Assembly: GCF_037392515.1 (NCBI RefSeq)
Contig: NC_090281.1
Coordinates: 49,390,645-49,454,644 of the forward strand
DNA: 64,000 nt
Reading direction: 5' to 3'
Origin: Haliotis asinina
Lineage: Eukaryota; Mollusca; Gastropoda; Lepetellida; Haliotidae
The position numbers were made by a program, and so were the translations under genes. The stretch's first letter is position 1; each line of letters starts with the position of its first letter. This document shows, piece after piece, positions 10,940-22,700 of this stretch. The notes under the pieces were generated by a model, which saw only the letters and a program-made list of their open reading frames with translations, ran no database searches and was not told the DNA's origin.

Positions 10940-12295
10940 GGTATGTTTAGGATCGACTATTCAGGCATTGTAGTCTTCATCATCTACACAGACTACTGTT
11001 GTTTAACAACTCTCGGAACATCAATGATATTGTGTGTGTCTGGTGTGCTTGTTCAGCAGAACATCTCCAGATTTGGAACAACTGGAGAGAATGTCTGAAA
11101 GAACACTGAAATTGTTAATTTTGTTGGGAATTTCAATATTCAGTATCACTGTGTTAAAGAGAACAGAAAGTGTAATACATATTATCTAGCTGTTAGTTCA
11201 AGGAGATGCTGGTTCAATGCATGTACAGTCGTATCGGACATCGGGACAATTCCATATCTGCATTGTTAACAGGAAGAAATCATGAAAATCTAGGAGTGAT
11301 CTGCATTGAAAACTAGGAATGATCTTCATACAGTTGAATGAGATGAAGCAGTGTGAGCCCGGCTTGTCCGAGGTGTGTCATAATTGTGTTCAAGATGACA
11401 CTGTCTCATGCCATTTGACTCAACTAGAATCACCCCTCTAAGTAATCACAGCTACCACACGTAGACTTGTGGCTGTCATAACACTACAATTGCTTGTAGA
11501 ATGGAACCAAGGGCTGCCTTCCTCTACATTTTCACATCTGCCAAACATAGACTTATGACTTTTGTAACAATATGACTGCTTTGTGGAATGGAACCCAGGG
11601 CAGCATTCCTATGTTTTCACAGCTACCATACATAGATTTACGACTGTCGTAACTCTATGATTGCGTTTTGGAACCAGGCTGAGGGTTGCATTCCACTAAG
11701 TAATAACATTACATAGACTTCTGAACAGTGCTGTCTTAATTGTTTGAACAAACAGGGTGAACAGGGTGGTTCTAGACTTGCCCAACCCATATCTGTTGTT
11801 GTTGTGAATTGTACACATTATAAGCATTATTCACTGTTAAATTTCCTTTTTACTTTAAATTAATATCTTGTTGTGGATTTTGTTGAGTGTTTTTGTTCAG
11901 TGAATGCATCCTATTACGTAGGCTTCCTAACTTGTTGGTTGTTCTTGCTTCAGTTCATTGTATGTTCAGTATCCAGATTCTCAAAATTGGTGTGCCAAGT
12001 TAAGGGCTCCAGGCAGCTTACATACAAATACAAATGAAGATTGTGAAAACCACCAACACTCTGCCAAACTTACAAGTCCTATTTCACATGAATTTTGAAA
12101 GGTTTCTTTTAGTACTCAGTATAATATGACTGGCTGACAAGGCGGTTGGGTGTCTCTGTATAAAGGGGTTAATATTTTTGTAACAAAATATTTTTTGTGA
12201 AATGCAGTTGTGTCCCGTTGATGTGTTTTCTCATACTGCATCGAGTATATCATGTTGCTTCATGTTATGTCAACTTACCACAGTGACAAACTGTG
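10940..12295 (+). other. NFRKB 3' UTR and downstream
   Basis: No second gene is seen. The stretch most likely holds the 3' untranslated region. No clear AATAAA was recognised, so the transcript end is unknown. It includes the 85-bp repeats listed separately. Confidence 0.5.
11440..11735 (+). repeat. ~85-bp tandem repeat (about 3.3 copies)
   Basis: TAGACTT-type starts occur at 11462, 11548, 11633 and 11714. Units share CTGTCGTAAC, ATGATTGC and GGAACCCAGGG motifs. They resemble the palindromic elements near 13.4 and 43.7 kb. Confidence 0.7.
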
Positions 12296-12525
12296 AAGGT
12301 CTAGGTTAGAACTGATCTTCAGTAACCCATGCTTGTCGCAAGAGGCGACCAATGGGATCGGGTAGTCAGGTTCGCTAACTTTGTTAATGCATGTCATGTT
12401 ATCCCAGATGTGTGGAACAATGATGTTGATCACTGTATTGTCTGGTCTAGACTCAATTATTTACAGACCGCCACCATTTAGCTGGTACACTGCTGAGTGC
12501 GGCATTAAACAACTACCATAACAGT
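12296..12525 (+). repeat. SINE family B copy
   Basis: Reads GATCTTCAGTAACCCATGC, then AAGAGGCGACCAATGGGATC, then ACAGACCGCCACCATTTAGC, and ends near GAGTGCGGCATTAAACAAC. This is the family B order on the plus strand. Confidence 0.75.
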
Positions 12526-13354
12526 GACAAATATAACATCTGATCAACAATATGACACATGAAAGATGTCTTCATACCATCTCTATGTATTAATCACAAC
12601 ATTCTCGTATGTGTGATGCCTGTATTGTACTATCAATGAAAACATACAGATATGGAAGATAAACAGGATACATTAAATGATTGCACGGGAGATTTTTCTT
12701 TATCAGGGTCGTCATTTGTATTTGTACTTAAGTTATGGTGTATTAATTAGGTAGTGAGGATTTCTCTGAAAAACAATTTCGTCTTGGTTTACAAAACTCT
12801 CACATTTGCAAGAACGCAACAAACTAGGGCAGAAGTGTCTGCATGGTACTGAGGAGCTTGGAAACCGTGAAGCAGTTCTCCCTGAAAAGTCACTGGTCAT
12901 ATTAGGTAGTACTTCTTACGTGATAGTTGTGAAAATAGGAATGATAGGTCATAGTTCAGAGTGTTGGCCAAACTGGTACCATCATTTGTAACTTTGTGAT
13001 GTTGAATACAAGCAAACTGATACTAAACTACTAACTTTCATTGTTTAGCAAGGATTAACAAATACCTAATGGCTGTGGATCCACAATGTGATCTTAGCAC
13101 TACAATGATAATAAGCTTAAGCATGGGAGTTATCACTAAGATGGCTTTGCTGCAAGTGGGCTCAGATCAGTTTTCTAAAGCACTGCCAGAAGAACTTGAA
13201 CATTTGGAACAACCATGCCTGAAACGTTTCATGGTTACAGTTAAAGCTTCTTTCTGTAAGTGGTCAACGTGATTTAGCTCCAAGAAACAATTTCACTCCC
13301 ATGGAACCCTTCAAATGTTTTTGATGTTCATGTCCTGCAATGTAACTCGTGTGA
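12526..13354. other. No gene seen
   Basis: AT-rich downstream sequence with an ATTAAA variant at 12672. Short open frames (longest under 70 codons) show no recognisable protein. Confidence 0.5.
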
Positions 13355-13357
13355 ATC

Positions 13358-13467
13358 AGGGGCTCCTTTCATGAAGAAACCTTTACCTTACCTCCCTTTA
13401 TGTAACATTGCGCTAAGGTTACATTAGTGACTTATGATCACCTTAGTGCTTTGTGAAAGGAGCGCCA
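13358..13467. mobile_element. Foldback (palindromic) MITE-like element, ~110 bp
   Basis: GGGGCTCCTTTCATGAAG at the left is matched in inverse by CTTTGTGAAAGGAGCGCC at the right, giving a hairpin with a short centre. No coding capacity. Confidence 0.65.
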
Positions 13468-14415
13468 GGTAGTTCATTAGGACATGCAGTATATTGCGTT
13501 TTACTTATGACGCTTATTCAGGAATCTGTAGTGTGTGAAGTGATTTGTGTGTGTGTTTGTATGTGTGTATCCATGTGTGTGTCTGTACATGTACATCTGT
13601 ACGTGTTCTTACATGCCTGCTGGTTCAGGTGTTGAGTGTATCTGTGTTTAACCATCATCATTTGCAGAACCATCACTGATTATATGGCACGCATCTATAG
13701 AGGCACTTGCATGACGTTACAGAAATTTGTAAAGATCATTCGTTCAAGTAAATGCAATGACTTTCTGAAAATAATTTCTCTAACAGAACATTTACTGATT
13801 GGTCCCTAATTTTTAAAGCATTTGATAATGGAAAAGATCCCTATAGGCTATACAGTAAAACTATTAATGTCTGGAAAACAAAATCATAATCTCCACCATC
13901 CTCTTCATCATCATCAACCAGTCATTTAACATGTTTATGAGTCATGTTTTTCACACTTTCTGTTTCAGTGAAACAGTTGTCTATGGCTCTTGTTGTCAGT
14001 GTCATATAGACTTCTATGAAGGATCACTTAGTTTCAGAGATCACTTTGTTCAACTTGTTCATTTAGTTGAATTTTGTATGCTGTTACGTATTATTTATGT
14101 TGAAGCCACCTTGGCTTTCTGTGCTATAGTCTCTTTGTGTCTAATCCAGGGACTCGGGTGTTGTTGAGAGAACTATCACAGATGAATGCGTGAGTGAGTG
14201 AATGAGTTTCCACTCCAGTATAGTGAATGATATTAGCTCAGTTGTATATGCAGTAACTGAAGAAATTGTGTATTGTGATATATTGTAAATATGTACATTT
14301 TCCAAAACTCACTTTGAGTCTCTGCTGATGAGAAGTACTGACAATTGAAATATAATTTATTAGATATGTTGGTTTGTGTATTGTCTTTTGTTCTGTTTTT
14401 GTCACAGCATGTGGA
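13468..14415. other. No gene seen
   Basis: Contains a GT-rich microsatellite around 13545-13605 and otherwise unique-looking AT-rich sequence. No exon could be supported. Confidence 0.45.
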
Positions 14416-14650
14416 GCATGAAATTGGATTGATGACACCAGATAAAAATTGTGTCACTGGATTGGGGACAAGGCCAAATAGTGTCATTGGATTGATGACA
14501 CCAGACCAAATGGTGTCACTGGATTGATGACACCAGACCAAATGGTGTCACTGGATTGATGACACCAGGCCAAATGGTGTCACTGGATTGATGACACCAG
14601 GCCAAATGGTGTTGATGGACTGGTTTGCCACCAGATGAAATGATGACAAT
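14416..14650 (+). repeat. ~32-bp minisatellite with internal dyad
   Basis: Six to seven copies built on GGATTGATGACACCAGACC and AAATGGTGTCACT. In each unit GACACCA and TGGTGTC are inverted arms, so the array could fold into serial hairpins. Confidence 0.88.
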
Positions 14651-15861
14651 GGACTGTCATCCACAAAATGGAGATCTGACAACCTTATCCCATGACCTTT
14701 ATCAATAACAACAAATATCATGCAATTTTTGCAAAGGATTTATATATAAATGGTAAACAAACAAGCACGTTGAGCAAGATATCACCTCTGGACTTGATTC
14801 TATGTACAGTATTGCTTCATGTTTTGTACATCATGTCAAGGATGGAACATTTAACCACATATAATATGAGGTTTTCTTTGATCTACAAATGTAAAAAAAA
14901 TGTTTCTCAAAATACTTTCTAGACACTATTATCAACATGATCAATATGGAAAATTAGTTGGTTTTTCAATACACAGGTGATAAGAAAACATGATCAAAGG
15001 TGATTAACACATTATGCACAATAGAAATGTTTAGAGACTAAGCACTTGGGCAATGTGATATTAACGATTGTTTCCATCTACACGCAGGTATGAAGTGAAG
15101 CACCTTCAGGTAGAAGTGTGGTCAAACATGGAGATTTTAAAAATAAGTAACTGAAGAAAGCCCTAAGATACATATTATTTTGCCTCAAACATTCTCTTCC
15201 CACAGAGGGTACTTGTCATACCTTCCTATAAACCTCTTGTACGGCCATATTTCTTGGTTTTCATAAAATCCCCCAGCGGCAAAAAATTACAAGACAAATT
15301 ATCTCCCTTCTTTCTTTCCAATCAGAATGTGTTACTAATACAAGCAAATGTGAGGCAATAGAGTTCTCCCAAGGGACTGCTGTTGATGCGACATAGAAGA
15401 CATTTAATGGTTAACTTGTCCATTCTTAATCATGACAATGGAGATGCCATTGATCCGCCATTACATGACTGAGTTCTGTCTAAAACAGCATCGCTGTGGT
15501 GAAGAGGTTCTTGTTTTCTTGAAGCATACGGAAATTATCGAGGCCTTACGAATGATCACTTTTGAAACGTCACTGATTGTACAACTAAATCTTATTGCAA
15601 CTAATCATTAATCCTGAACACTTGCACACTGAAAGGGCCGTATTAGAACAGAGGTTGTTAGAAGTACCTTCTGTGGGAGGAGAATGTGCCTCCAGTTGAA
15701 ACAAACATTTTAGATCTCACTAGCTTTGGGTTATAAGAAACAATTCAAATATTCAAAATTTAAATGGATGGCTTTGAAATTCATTTAATTATTTACTCAT
15801 GAAAGGGAAGAATCTATTATGTTAAGATTGTGCGTCCACTACTATTAATGCGTGAATTTAG
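14651..15861. other. No gene seen
   Basis: AT-rich intergenic sequence between NFRKB and the Ly6 gene. Nothing structured was recognised. Confidence 0.45.
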
Positions 15862-16165
15862 CCGTAGAGACGAATGAAGGAAATGGATGGTCAAACTATT
15901 GTACTTGATTGATGCAGTGTGCAACCAAGTTTAGCTGTACACCGCACTCTCCAATATTCCCGCTATGTGGTGGCGGTCTGTAAATGATCATGTCTGGAAC
16001 AGACAATACAGCAATCAACAGCATGAGCATCAATCTGCGCAACTGGGATATGATGAAGTGTCAATCAGGTCAGTGAGTGTGGCCATCTGATACCGTTAGA
16101 CACCACTTACGACAAGCATCGGTTGCTGAAGACCGATTCTAACCCATATCTTCATGGGTTCCACA
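15862..16165 (-). repeat. SINE family B, long copy
   Basis: The plus strand reads GAGACGAATGAAGG, then TTGATTGATGCAGTG, then GGTGGCGGTCTGTAAATGAT, then CAACAGCATGAGCATCAATC. The first block also occurs in the copy at 24.6 kb. It lies just 3' of the Ly6 stop codon. Confidence 0.75.
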
Positions 16166-16285
16166 ATCAACAGACTGAAGACATGAAACTGATCACACTC
16201 AATTTCAGTTGAAAATGAAGATTAAAAGCTTCCGATGATTTGGTGGGTTATCCCCAGTATTATTTCTTGTGAAAAGAAAATCAAT

Positions 16286-16482
16286 TCACAATGACAAGTA
16301 TATTGCCATGATACCAGTGACCGTCAACCATGATGCAATGAGGCTGTTGCCGTGGTTACAGTAGTTGGAGTTACATGCACATCGAGTTGTTTTAATGCCG
16401 TTGTACATTACATCATTAGCACAGCCTTCCGTCATCTGGGCCCCACACACTCGGTAAACCTCCACATTCCGAACAGATCCGG
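16286..16482 (-). CDS. Ly6 gene exon 3 (C-terminal half and GPI-type tail)
   Basis: It follows CATCTTCAG on the minus strand. It encodes VYRVCGAQMTEGC and RCACNSNYCNHGN and then the hydrophobic tail, with TGA at 16286-16288. Confidence 0.88.
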
Positions 16483-18668
16483 CTGAAGATGAAGAGAGAA
16501 TATGTAAGAGTATGAGCTGGGTATAACTTCACACACTAACTCCAATTTTGTCATGCTGCATAAAATTGTGGAATTTGAGTCTACAAGGAGTCCTTTTTTT
16601 AAAAATAAGTTTTACCATCAGCTTCCCAGCGGCTGGAACAAACCCAAACTGCATAATCTGCAAGTCCACATTCAAGACAATAATTTCTTCTGAACACTCC
16701 ATGGTTCTACCAGTGTATGAGATATCTGGGCTGCTAAAATAAAAATGTTACCAGCCAAAAAAGTGGATTAAGCTGATCAGACAATCCCAAGAAAATAACT
16801 CAATTTTTAGTTACAATGAATTAATTAATGAGCCTGAGGTGTGTATGTACTCTGTGCATCAGTAAGTGTTGCTGTTTTAGTGGTAATATCATCCTCGATA
16901 TCTCCAGGGTATACATTCCGATAAGTCTCCACTATACCCTGGACGCATCTACGGCTCTGCCAGATAAATTTATTACCTCCCTTTGCTGGCTCCGCCTTCT
17001 CACACTAGCGGTCGCAACTGCGAAGGTTTGCCCACAGTGCGTCCCAGATTTTAGGGAAATCATACAAACAAATTGACAGGTCCGAAACTTTAAAACAACA
17101 TATGCAAGAACGCCTTCTACCTCTTCCAGAGAACCTCTGCATGGTTTCTGGTGCCAAGTATAATCGGTTAGATAATTAAAAAAACGAAAGTGAGTTGTGA
17201 TTGGTTCGTTCAACTTCCCAGCGTAGACACCTGACTGGATGAAAAGACAGTCAAGGGAGGTAATAAATTTATCTGGCAGAGCCGATGCGTCCAGGGTATA
17301 GTGGAGACTTATCGGAACGTATACCCTGGAGATATCAAGGATGTGGTAATATATACTGTGGGAAAAAATAAGGGATCACACAGAAGCACAATTATTCCTT
17401 TATTTTTTTCTAGGTTTTTCACAAGTTTTGCATCTCACAGCTTGTGAAGAAACCTGGCAAACAATAATGGAACACTTGTGCTTTTTTGGGATTCCTTATT
17501 TTTTTCCCCTCAGTATATGTCAGCAGTGTGCTTTGAGCTTGCAATACCATAGTTCAATATTCAAACAGAAATTGTCAGCTCGGTTTGAAAAATATATTTT
17601 AGGATATGGTGAATTTACTCAGATGTATGGAACATGTTATCTAAAATGGTTTACTAAACTGTTATGATGGCAAACTGAAAATTTAGACCATCCATCAGAA
17701 ATCTAGCCCATCTCAGGTGGTTGGACAGGCCTTATTTCAAACACTCAGGTTCCACTTACACCAGCGTTCTCCCCTAATCTTGAGACATGAACCACTGCAG
17801 AAAGAGGTGGGCACCAAGGGCTGGAAGTCATCCCCACACCCTTTGTCAGGGTACAGGCAGGTATAGCAGATGAAGGTCGACTTCACTGAAACAAGGAAGG
17901 GTGAAGTGAAGTTCAGTTGTGTGTGCATCTAAACATTAGCCAACAGGTAGGAGCTCAGCCCTTAACCCCTCCACCCATATCAAAACCAAAATTACAAACT
18001 GACATGCATACCTCACCCTAAATATACACTCAATAAACTAGAACAGGTATAAAAAACAATCAATGAACTTATTTCAGTGTTGGAGTATTACACAGGGGAA
18101 GGTGGAATCATTTATGTAAAACGAGAACTCTTTCCTATTACAATGGGTAAGGACTCCCCTTGAGGAAATTTACTATGTGAAAAGAGGAGGGTAGGGAGCG
18201 GAACTCTTTCCATACAAAGTTGAGAGACTATATTGTTAGTAAGCATGGTTTGTTGATACCATATTGTATTGATATTGATTTAAATTTTATAGTAGCCACT
18301 GAAATGTCATGTCATGTCATGAATTATTCATGACATTCTACATGGCGACTCATTCCGAAATAGCACAGAGTCTAGTTTAGCTAGCTAACTACACAGTGTC
18401 GAGCTAAGAGGAGTAGCTCAGTGCTGTTTGTTCACGCCGCACTCAGCAATATTCTAGCTATATATTCCAGCAACTCCGAAACTTTGAGTTAAACTTTCTG
18501 GGACTGTCAGATTGTCCCATACCTGGATGTGGTTAACTCTTCAATTTGACTCAACGCCATAAGTTACAAGATGTTAACAAAATATATTTATTTTAACACC
18601 AACTCACCTGATGAAATTAGACAAAGGCTAATAACGAAGAGGCCGATATGATATTCCGTCTTCGCCAT
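16286..18668 (-). CDS. Secreted, GPI-anchored-like Ly6/uPAR three-finger protein (3 exons)
   Basis: Exons on the minus strand are 18668-18608, 17885-17760 and 16482-16286, joined by phase-1 introns with GTGAGT and GTAAGT donors and TTTCAG and CTTCAG acceptors. They give 127 residues. Residues 1 to about 21 form a signal peptide with core GLFVISLCLISS. The mature domain has ten cysteines in Ly6 order: CYTC, then GCGDDF, FCSGSC, YRVC, EGC, RCAC and YCN. YCN matches the terminal Cys-Asn rule of the fold. A hydrophobic C-terminus (SWLTVTGIMAIYLSL) suggests replacement by a GPI anchor. Invertebrate relatives include the quiver/sleepless class, which regulates channels or receptors at the surface, but orthology is not claimed. 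The gene is divergent from the lysine-rich gene starting at 19591. Intron 2 holds two MITEs. Confidence 0.88.
16890..17343. mobile_element. MULE-like MITE with ~91-94 bp terminal inverted repeats
   Basis: The left arm 16890-16983 begins CATCCTCGATATCTCCAGGG. The right arm 17253-17343 is its near-exact reverse complement. A 9-bp target-site duplication, TGGTAATAT, lies at 16881-16889 and 17344-17352. Long terminal repeats plus a 9-bp duplication fit the Mutator superfamily. No transposase is present; it lies in Ly6 intron 2. Confidence 0.88.
17356..17513. mobile_element. Tc1/mariner-type palindromic MITE
   Basis: CTGTGGGAAAAAATAAGGG at the left and its imperfect reverse complement at the right are flanked by TA on each side. 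GAAGCACAA and TTGTGCTTTTTT pair further in. It abuts the target duplication of the MULE-like element. Confidence 0.78.
17760..17885 (-). CDS. Ly6 gene exon 2
   Basis: It encodes KSTFICYTCLYPDKGCGDDF and then a segment with two further cysteines ending in RGERW. The donor GTAAGT cuts inside what would otherwise read on as an open frame to a nearby TGA. Confidence 0.88.
18608..18668 (-). CDS. Ly6 gene exon 1 (signal peptide)
   Basis: The ATG complements 18666-18668. It encodes MAKTEYHIGLFVISLCLISS plus the first base of the next codon. The donor is CAG|GTGAGT. Confidence 0.85.
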
Positions 18669-19590
18669 GATATAACATTACATGAAGCTACTTACTACCT
18701 GTCACCTGACGAGCAATATTTCTTCCATTGCTTTGTGACAGCTAGTTTCACACCTGCCCGGTAGGTGTCGCTCGCATCACTTCCGCCCTCGTTTATATGG
18801 TCTCTACGGCAAGACTATGCTATAACGATGCTATCAACATTCATGATGTTCAAAATCGCGGGATACAGCAATAATGCCCAGATACAATTTCGATATGCAG
18901 GGTCGAACATGTCAGTCAGGCTGGAATATTGGTAATTCTTTTGTACAAAGATATAGTTTTGGTCATTTTGGTTCATACATAATTTTACACATGATAGCTA
19001 TAGAAGGCATGGATGTTTTATGGGTACCAGTTTTAATCGAATTAAAATCAAATGAACGTTTCAGAAGTAAATTATTTTTTTCCATTGAACTCTATCCTTA
19101 GGACAGATTTAATACAAACTGACTCTAGGAGCAGAAGTAACAACAGCTGCGTGTTTTGTTGTAACGCAGAACTTAAAGTCTTCCATGCGTTTCACTGTTT
19201 AATAAATCTGCTATTCCATCGTTTCCTAAGTAAAACGCTTGAAAATTCTAAATAACGCGCAATACATCAGAGCATCAAAATATGTTGACTTTGAATTTTA
19301 TATCAACGATTAAAATCACGCACGCACACACCATCAACATACACATATACAATGTATATGTATGTATGGCGTGATGAATTTTTGAAACAATTATTTATTT
19401 ATGTTTCAGTGGATACATTCTACATAATTTTAATTGGTTTTAACTAACATGACGCTTGAAGATTCCCGCAAACAAAGAACCAGACCCTCGAATTCCGTAG
19501 GTAGGTGTGTGGAACAATTTGGCACATCCAAATCGGACTTAAATCAGTTACCATGAGTTAACATTATCCAGCAAAGGTTAACTTGTTTTA
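18669..19590. promoter_or_regulatory. Intergenic region between divergent genes
   Basis: 0.92 kb separates the Ly6 start codon (minus) from the lysine-rich gene's start codon (plus). It should contain both promoters, possibly shared. No TATA box or defined site can be asserted. It includes a 150-bp direct repeat at 18847. Confidence 0.4.
18847..18998 (+). repeat. 150-bp dispersed repeat, copy 1
   Basis: Starts ATGTTCAAAATCGCGGGATA and runs to near ACACATGATAG. Diverged copies recur in intron 1 of both duplicated blocks, near 20059 and 23865. Confidence 0.85.
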
Positions 19591-19773
19591 ATGTTAGTCA
19601 ACATTGGTGCGCCCGGGACAATCGGGCCTGTGAAAGGGGAATATTATTTTGTGTATGACGTCATAATGCATCATAGCGACGTCGTCATTATTGAGACAAG
19701 GCAAGTCAGAGCGGCGCGTATTTTGAAGAAGTTCTCATCGTTTAAAACTGCCACGTACACCGTTGCAGTAAAG
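19591..19773 (+). CDS. Lysine-rich gene exon 1, copy A
   Basis: 61 codons from ATG (MLVNIGAPGTIGPVKGEYYF) to VAVK at donor AAG|GTAAGT. Confidence 0.65.
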
Positions 19774-22700
19774 GTAAGTTGTAATGCTCGTACATAGACA
19801 ATGTATCTATAATTATAAACACAAATGTTTTGAACCGTGTTTTATACATTATACGTGAAACGCCTGCTGTGACCCAGCTCATGGAAAACGTGGAGATAGT
19901 TGAAATGTTCCCGGAGAGCACGAGCCACATGTAACCACGTTAGAGCCAAACTCTCACCAGAGAGCAGAAAATCGCTTTCTTAGACTATATCATTAGACTT
20001 TAAATTGACTCAACACCGAACTATTCAGTGACCATTACGTTGTCTGCTGTGATACTGATGTTCAAAATCGCGGGATACAGCAATAATGCCTAGATACAAT
20101 TTCGTTAAGCTGGGTCGATCCTGTCAGTCATGCTGGAATATTGGTAATTCTTTTGTATAAAGATATAGTTTTTGTCATTGTGGGTCATACGTAATGTTAT
20201 ACATGATAGATACGCAGTTTTAAATACGCACAAAGCCATCATAAACTGGTGTTCGCAATCACGAAAATATATAACCAGGCGACACAGAAATACAATTTTA
20301 ATTCTTTTCTTTACTTTTTTTTGTTTGTTATATATAATGTCTTGTGTCGTAGTCCTGAATTTTTATCAATAGAATTAGAAATAAAACCATTGGAAAATAT
20401 TTTGCCGTTTATCGCAGTCATTGTAATAGCTGAATGCGACTTTGGACAACTCTTTCTAGGTGAATATGTCTCTGGCATTAATAGACCTTGAGATGGAGAG
20501 CCACGTGAGCGATACTGAAAGCACCAGAAAGAAACCTAAAGTGTCACCTTTAGGGTTCAAAACCACAACTGATATCATTGAACACGTCAGCCTCAGGGGT
20601 CATTGCCACATGGATCTCAAAACAGTCAAGGCTGAGAATAAGGATCAAAACAAGGACCAAGTAAATGGTAAGTGGCATCAGCTATTTCCAGAGTATCCCA
20701 GATGAAGCCTTTGTAATCTCAAGAATTATAGGAAACAGCCACAATCAGCCACAATCAGCCTGAACTTAGTTTTACGCCACACTCAGCAATTTTTCATCTA
20801 TATGGCGGCGGTCTGTAAATAATCGACCAGACAATCTAGTGATCAACAGCATGAGCATTGAGAACCGATGATGTGTCAATCAAGTCAGCGAGCCTGACCA
20901 CCCGATCCCGTTAGTCGCCTCTTATGACAAGCATAGTCGCCTTTTGTGGCATGCATGGGTTGCTGAAGATCTATTCTACCCCGGATCTTCACGGGTCACG
21001 GATGCAAGTCATCGTACCCCAAGCGACGGTGCTCATGGTATCAATGGCTATGGTGCCAAGTCCAAACTTGTCTGTTTACTGACAGCCGTCACTGAGTTGG
21101 ATTATTGCTAAATGGCGTTATACAACAAGCCATGAAACAGACAGTAATATCAGATCTAGTTCAAAGAAAATATTTTTCATTGTTTTGTGTCATAAAAGCA
21201 CACGAACAATATTAATAAAACCTTATCTCCTAATAGGGATTAACAACGCCAAAGAGAAGAGAAAATGCAAGAAGGTAAAAGATGCACAGAAGACAAAGAA
21301 TGCAAAATATGCAAAGAAGGCGAAAGATGCCCAGAAGGAAAAGGATGCAAAGAAGGCAAACGATGCACAGAAGGAAAAGGATGCAAAGAAGGGGAAAAAG
21401 CGAGACACGGAAAAGGTGGTGAAGGACGCCAAGTGGGGAACCCTCTGCCGTGTCCTACAAGTAAGGCCACGTCAAACTAGGCTTCTGTTTGTGGCAATCA
21501 CCGCTTCCCTTTTGAGTACACACAATTTAGTCGGATGATGATTGTACGAAGAGACGTTAATGCTCTACAAACCGTTCCCTGTTAAATCAACAAACTCTCA
21601 CCGACTCCATATGTCGGTATGTAGATAACACATAGCTAAACAATACGCATATAAGATGAATGCCACAATCAGTTCCATTAGGCTATATCGCCGTTCCAAA
21701 GGCACGGAATGTCAAGTCACAAGAATAAAAATTCTAAATTTCTCAGTTCAGTATTATGTATGGCCGCCCCGTGCACTCACCACTGCCAAATTCCGTCTCC
21801 TCATCGACTGCCTGATGCTTGTGAACACTTGGTTGGGGATTCTGCGTCATTGCTCTTGCAAGGCAACGCCAAGTTCCTGCAAATTCTGAGGTTGGTTCCC
21901 AAGACCACGAAGCAGTGAATCCCACATGTGCTCTATTGGATTAAGGTCAGGGGACCTCAATGGCCAGTCCATCACGTTGATTTCAGCGTTTTGAAGGAAA
22001 TTTCGTGTCAACATCGCGGTATGCGGCCGAGCATTATCATGCTGGAACTGTAGACCTGGGCCATGAGCCGCCATGAAAGGAACGAGTTCAGGGGTGAGCA
22101 GTTGGTCGCGGTAAGCAGCAGGTGCGAGGTTTCCACGGATGACCTGAAGTCGGGAACGGTTGTTCCCACAGAAAGCACCCCACACCATGCAACTTACACC
22201 CCCGAACCTGTCGACTTCCTATACACAACATTTTGCATACCGTTCACGACGTCGTCCGCGATTCCTGTCTCTCTGGGTCCATCGGAGGTGACGTTGGGCC
22301 CACAGCAGACGTTGACGTTGATGAAACGGCGTCAATATTGGCCCACAATATAGACGTCGAGAATGGAGATTGGCAACCTACAACCGATTTCGAATGGTCT
22401 GTGAGGACAGTCGACCTCTAAACATCTCGACCCTGGTTCGTGTAGCCAGCAGAAATCTGTCACGTAGGTGACGTAGCACGATTTGACGGTCGCCTGCACG
22501 TGACGTCACACGTGGACGACCCGACCTTGGGCGATCAGAGGTGGAGTCAGTTTGTTGTAGACGACCTCGCAAGTCATACACAGTACGACGGCTGCATCCC
22601 ATTGTTCTTGCGACGTCAATAACTGATTTCCCGCTTGCAACATGCCAACGGCACGTTCACGTTGTACATTTGACAATCGTGGCATTTAAAGTACCGTTAG

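Noticed and set aside
13069..13272. 67-codon frame downstream of NFRKB
   Set aside because: Lies in probable 3' UTR or intergenic sequence and shows no domain.
17737..17928. Single 63-codon Ly6-like frame read straight through
   Set aside because: Only 17760-17885 is exon; the ends are intron read-through past a GTAAGT donor and an upstream acceptor.
21223..21470. Phe/Ser-rich minus-strand frames opposite the lysine-rich exon (also at 25140-25387)
   Set aside because: They are the antisense reading of AAG/GAA/GCA repeats and have no splice or start context.
22063..22421. Plus-strand frames over the Tc1 element (and the copy at 25980-26338)
   Set aside because: They are shadows of the minus-strand transposase remnant.
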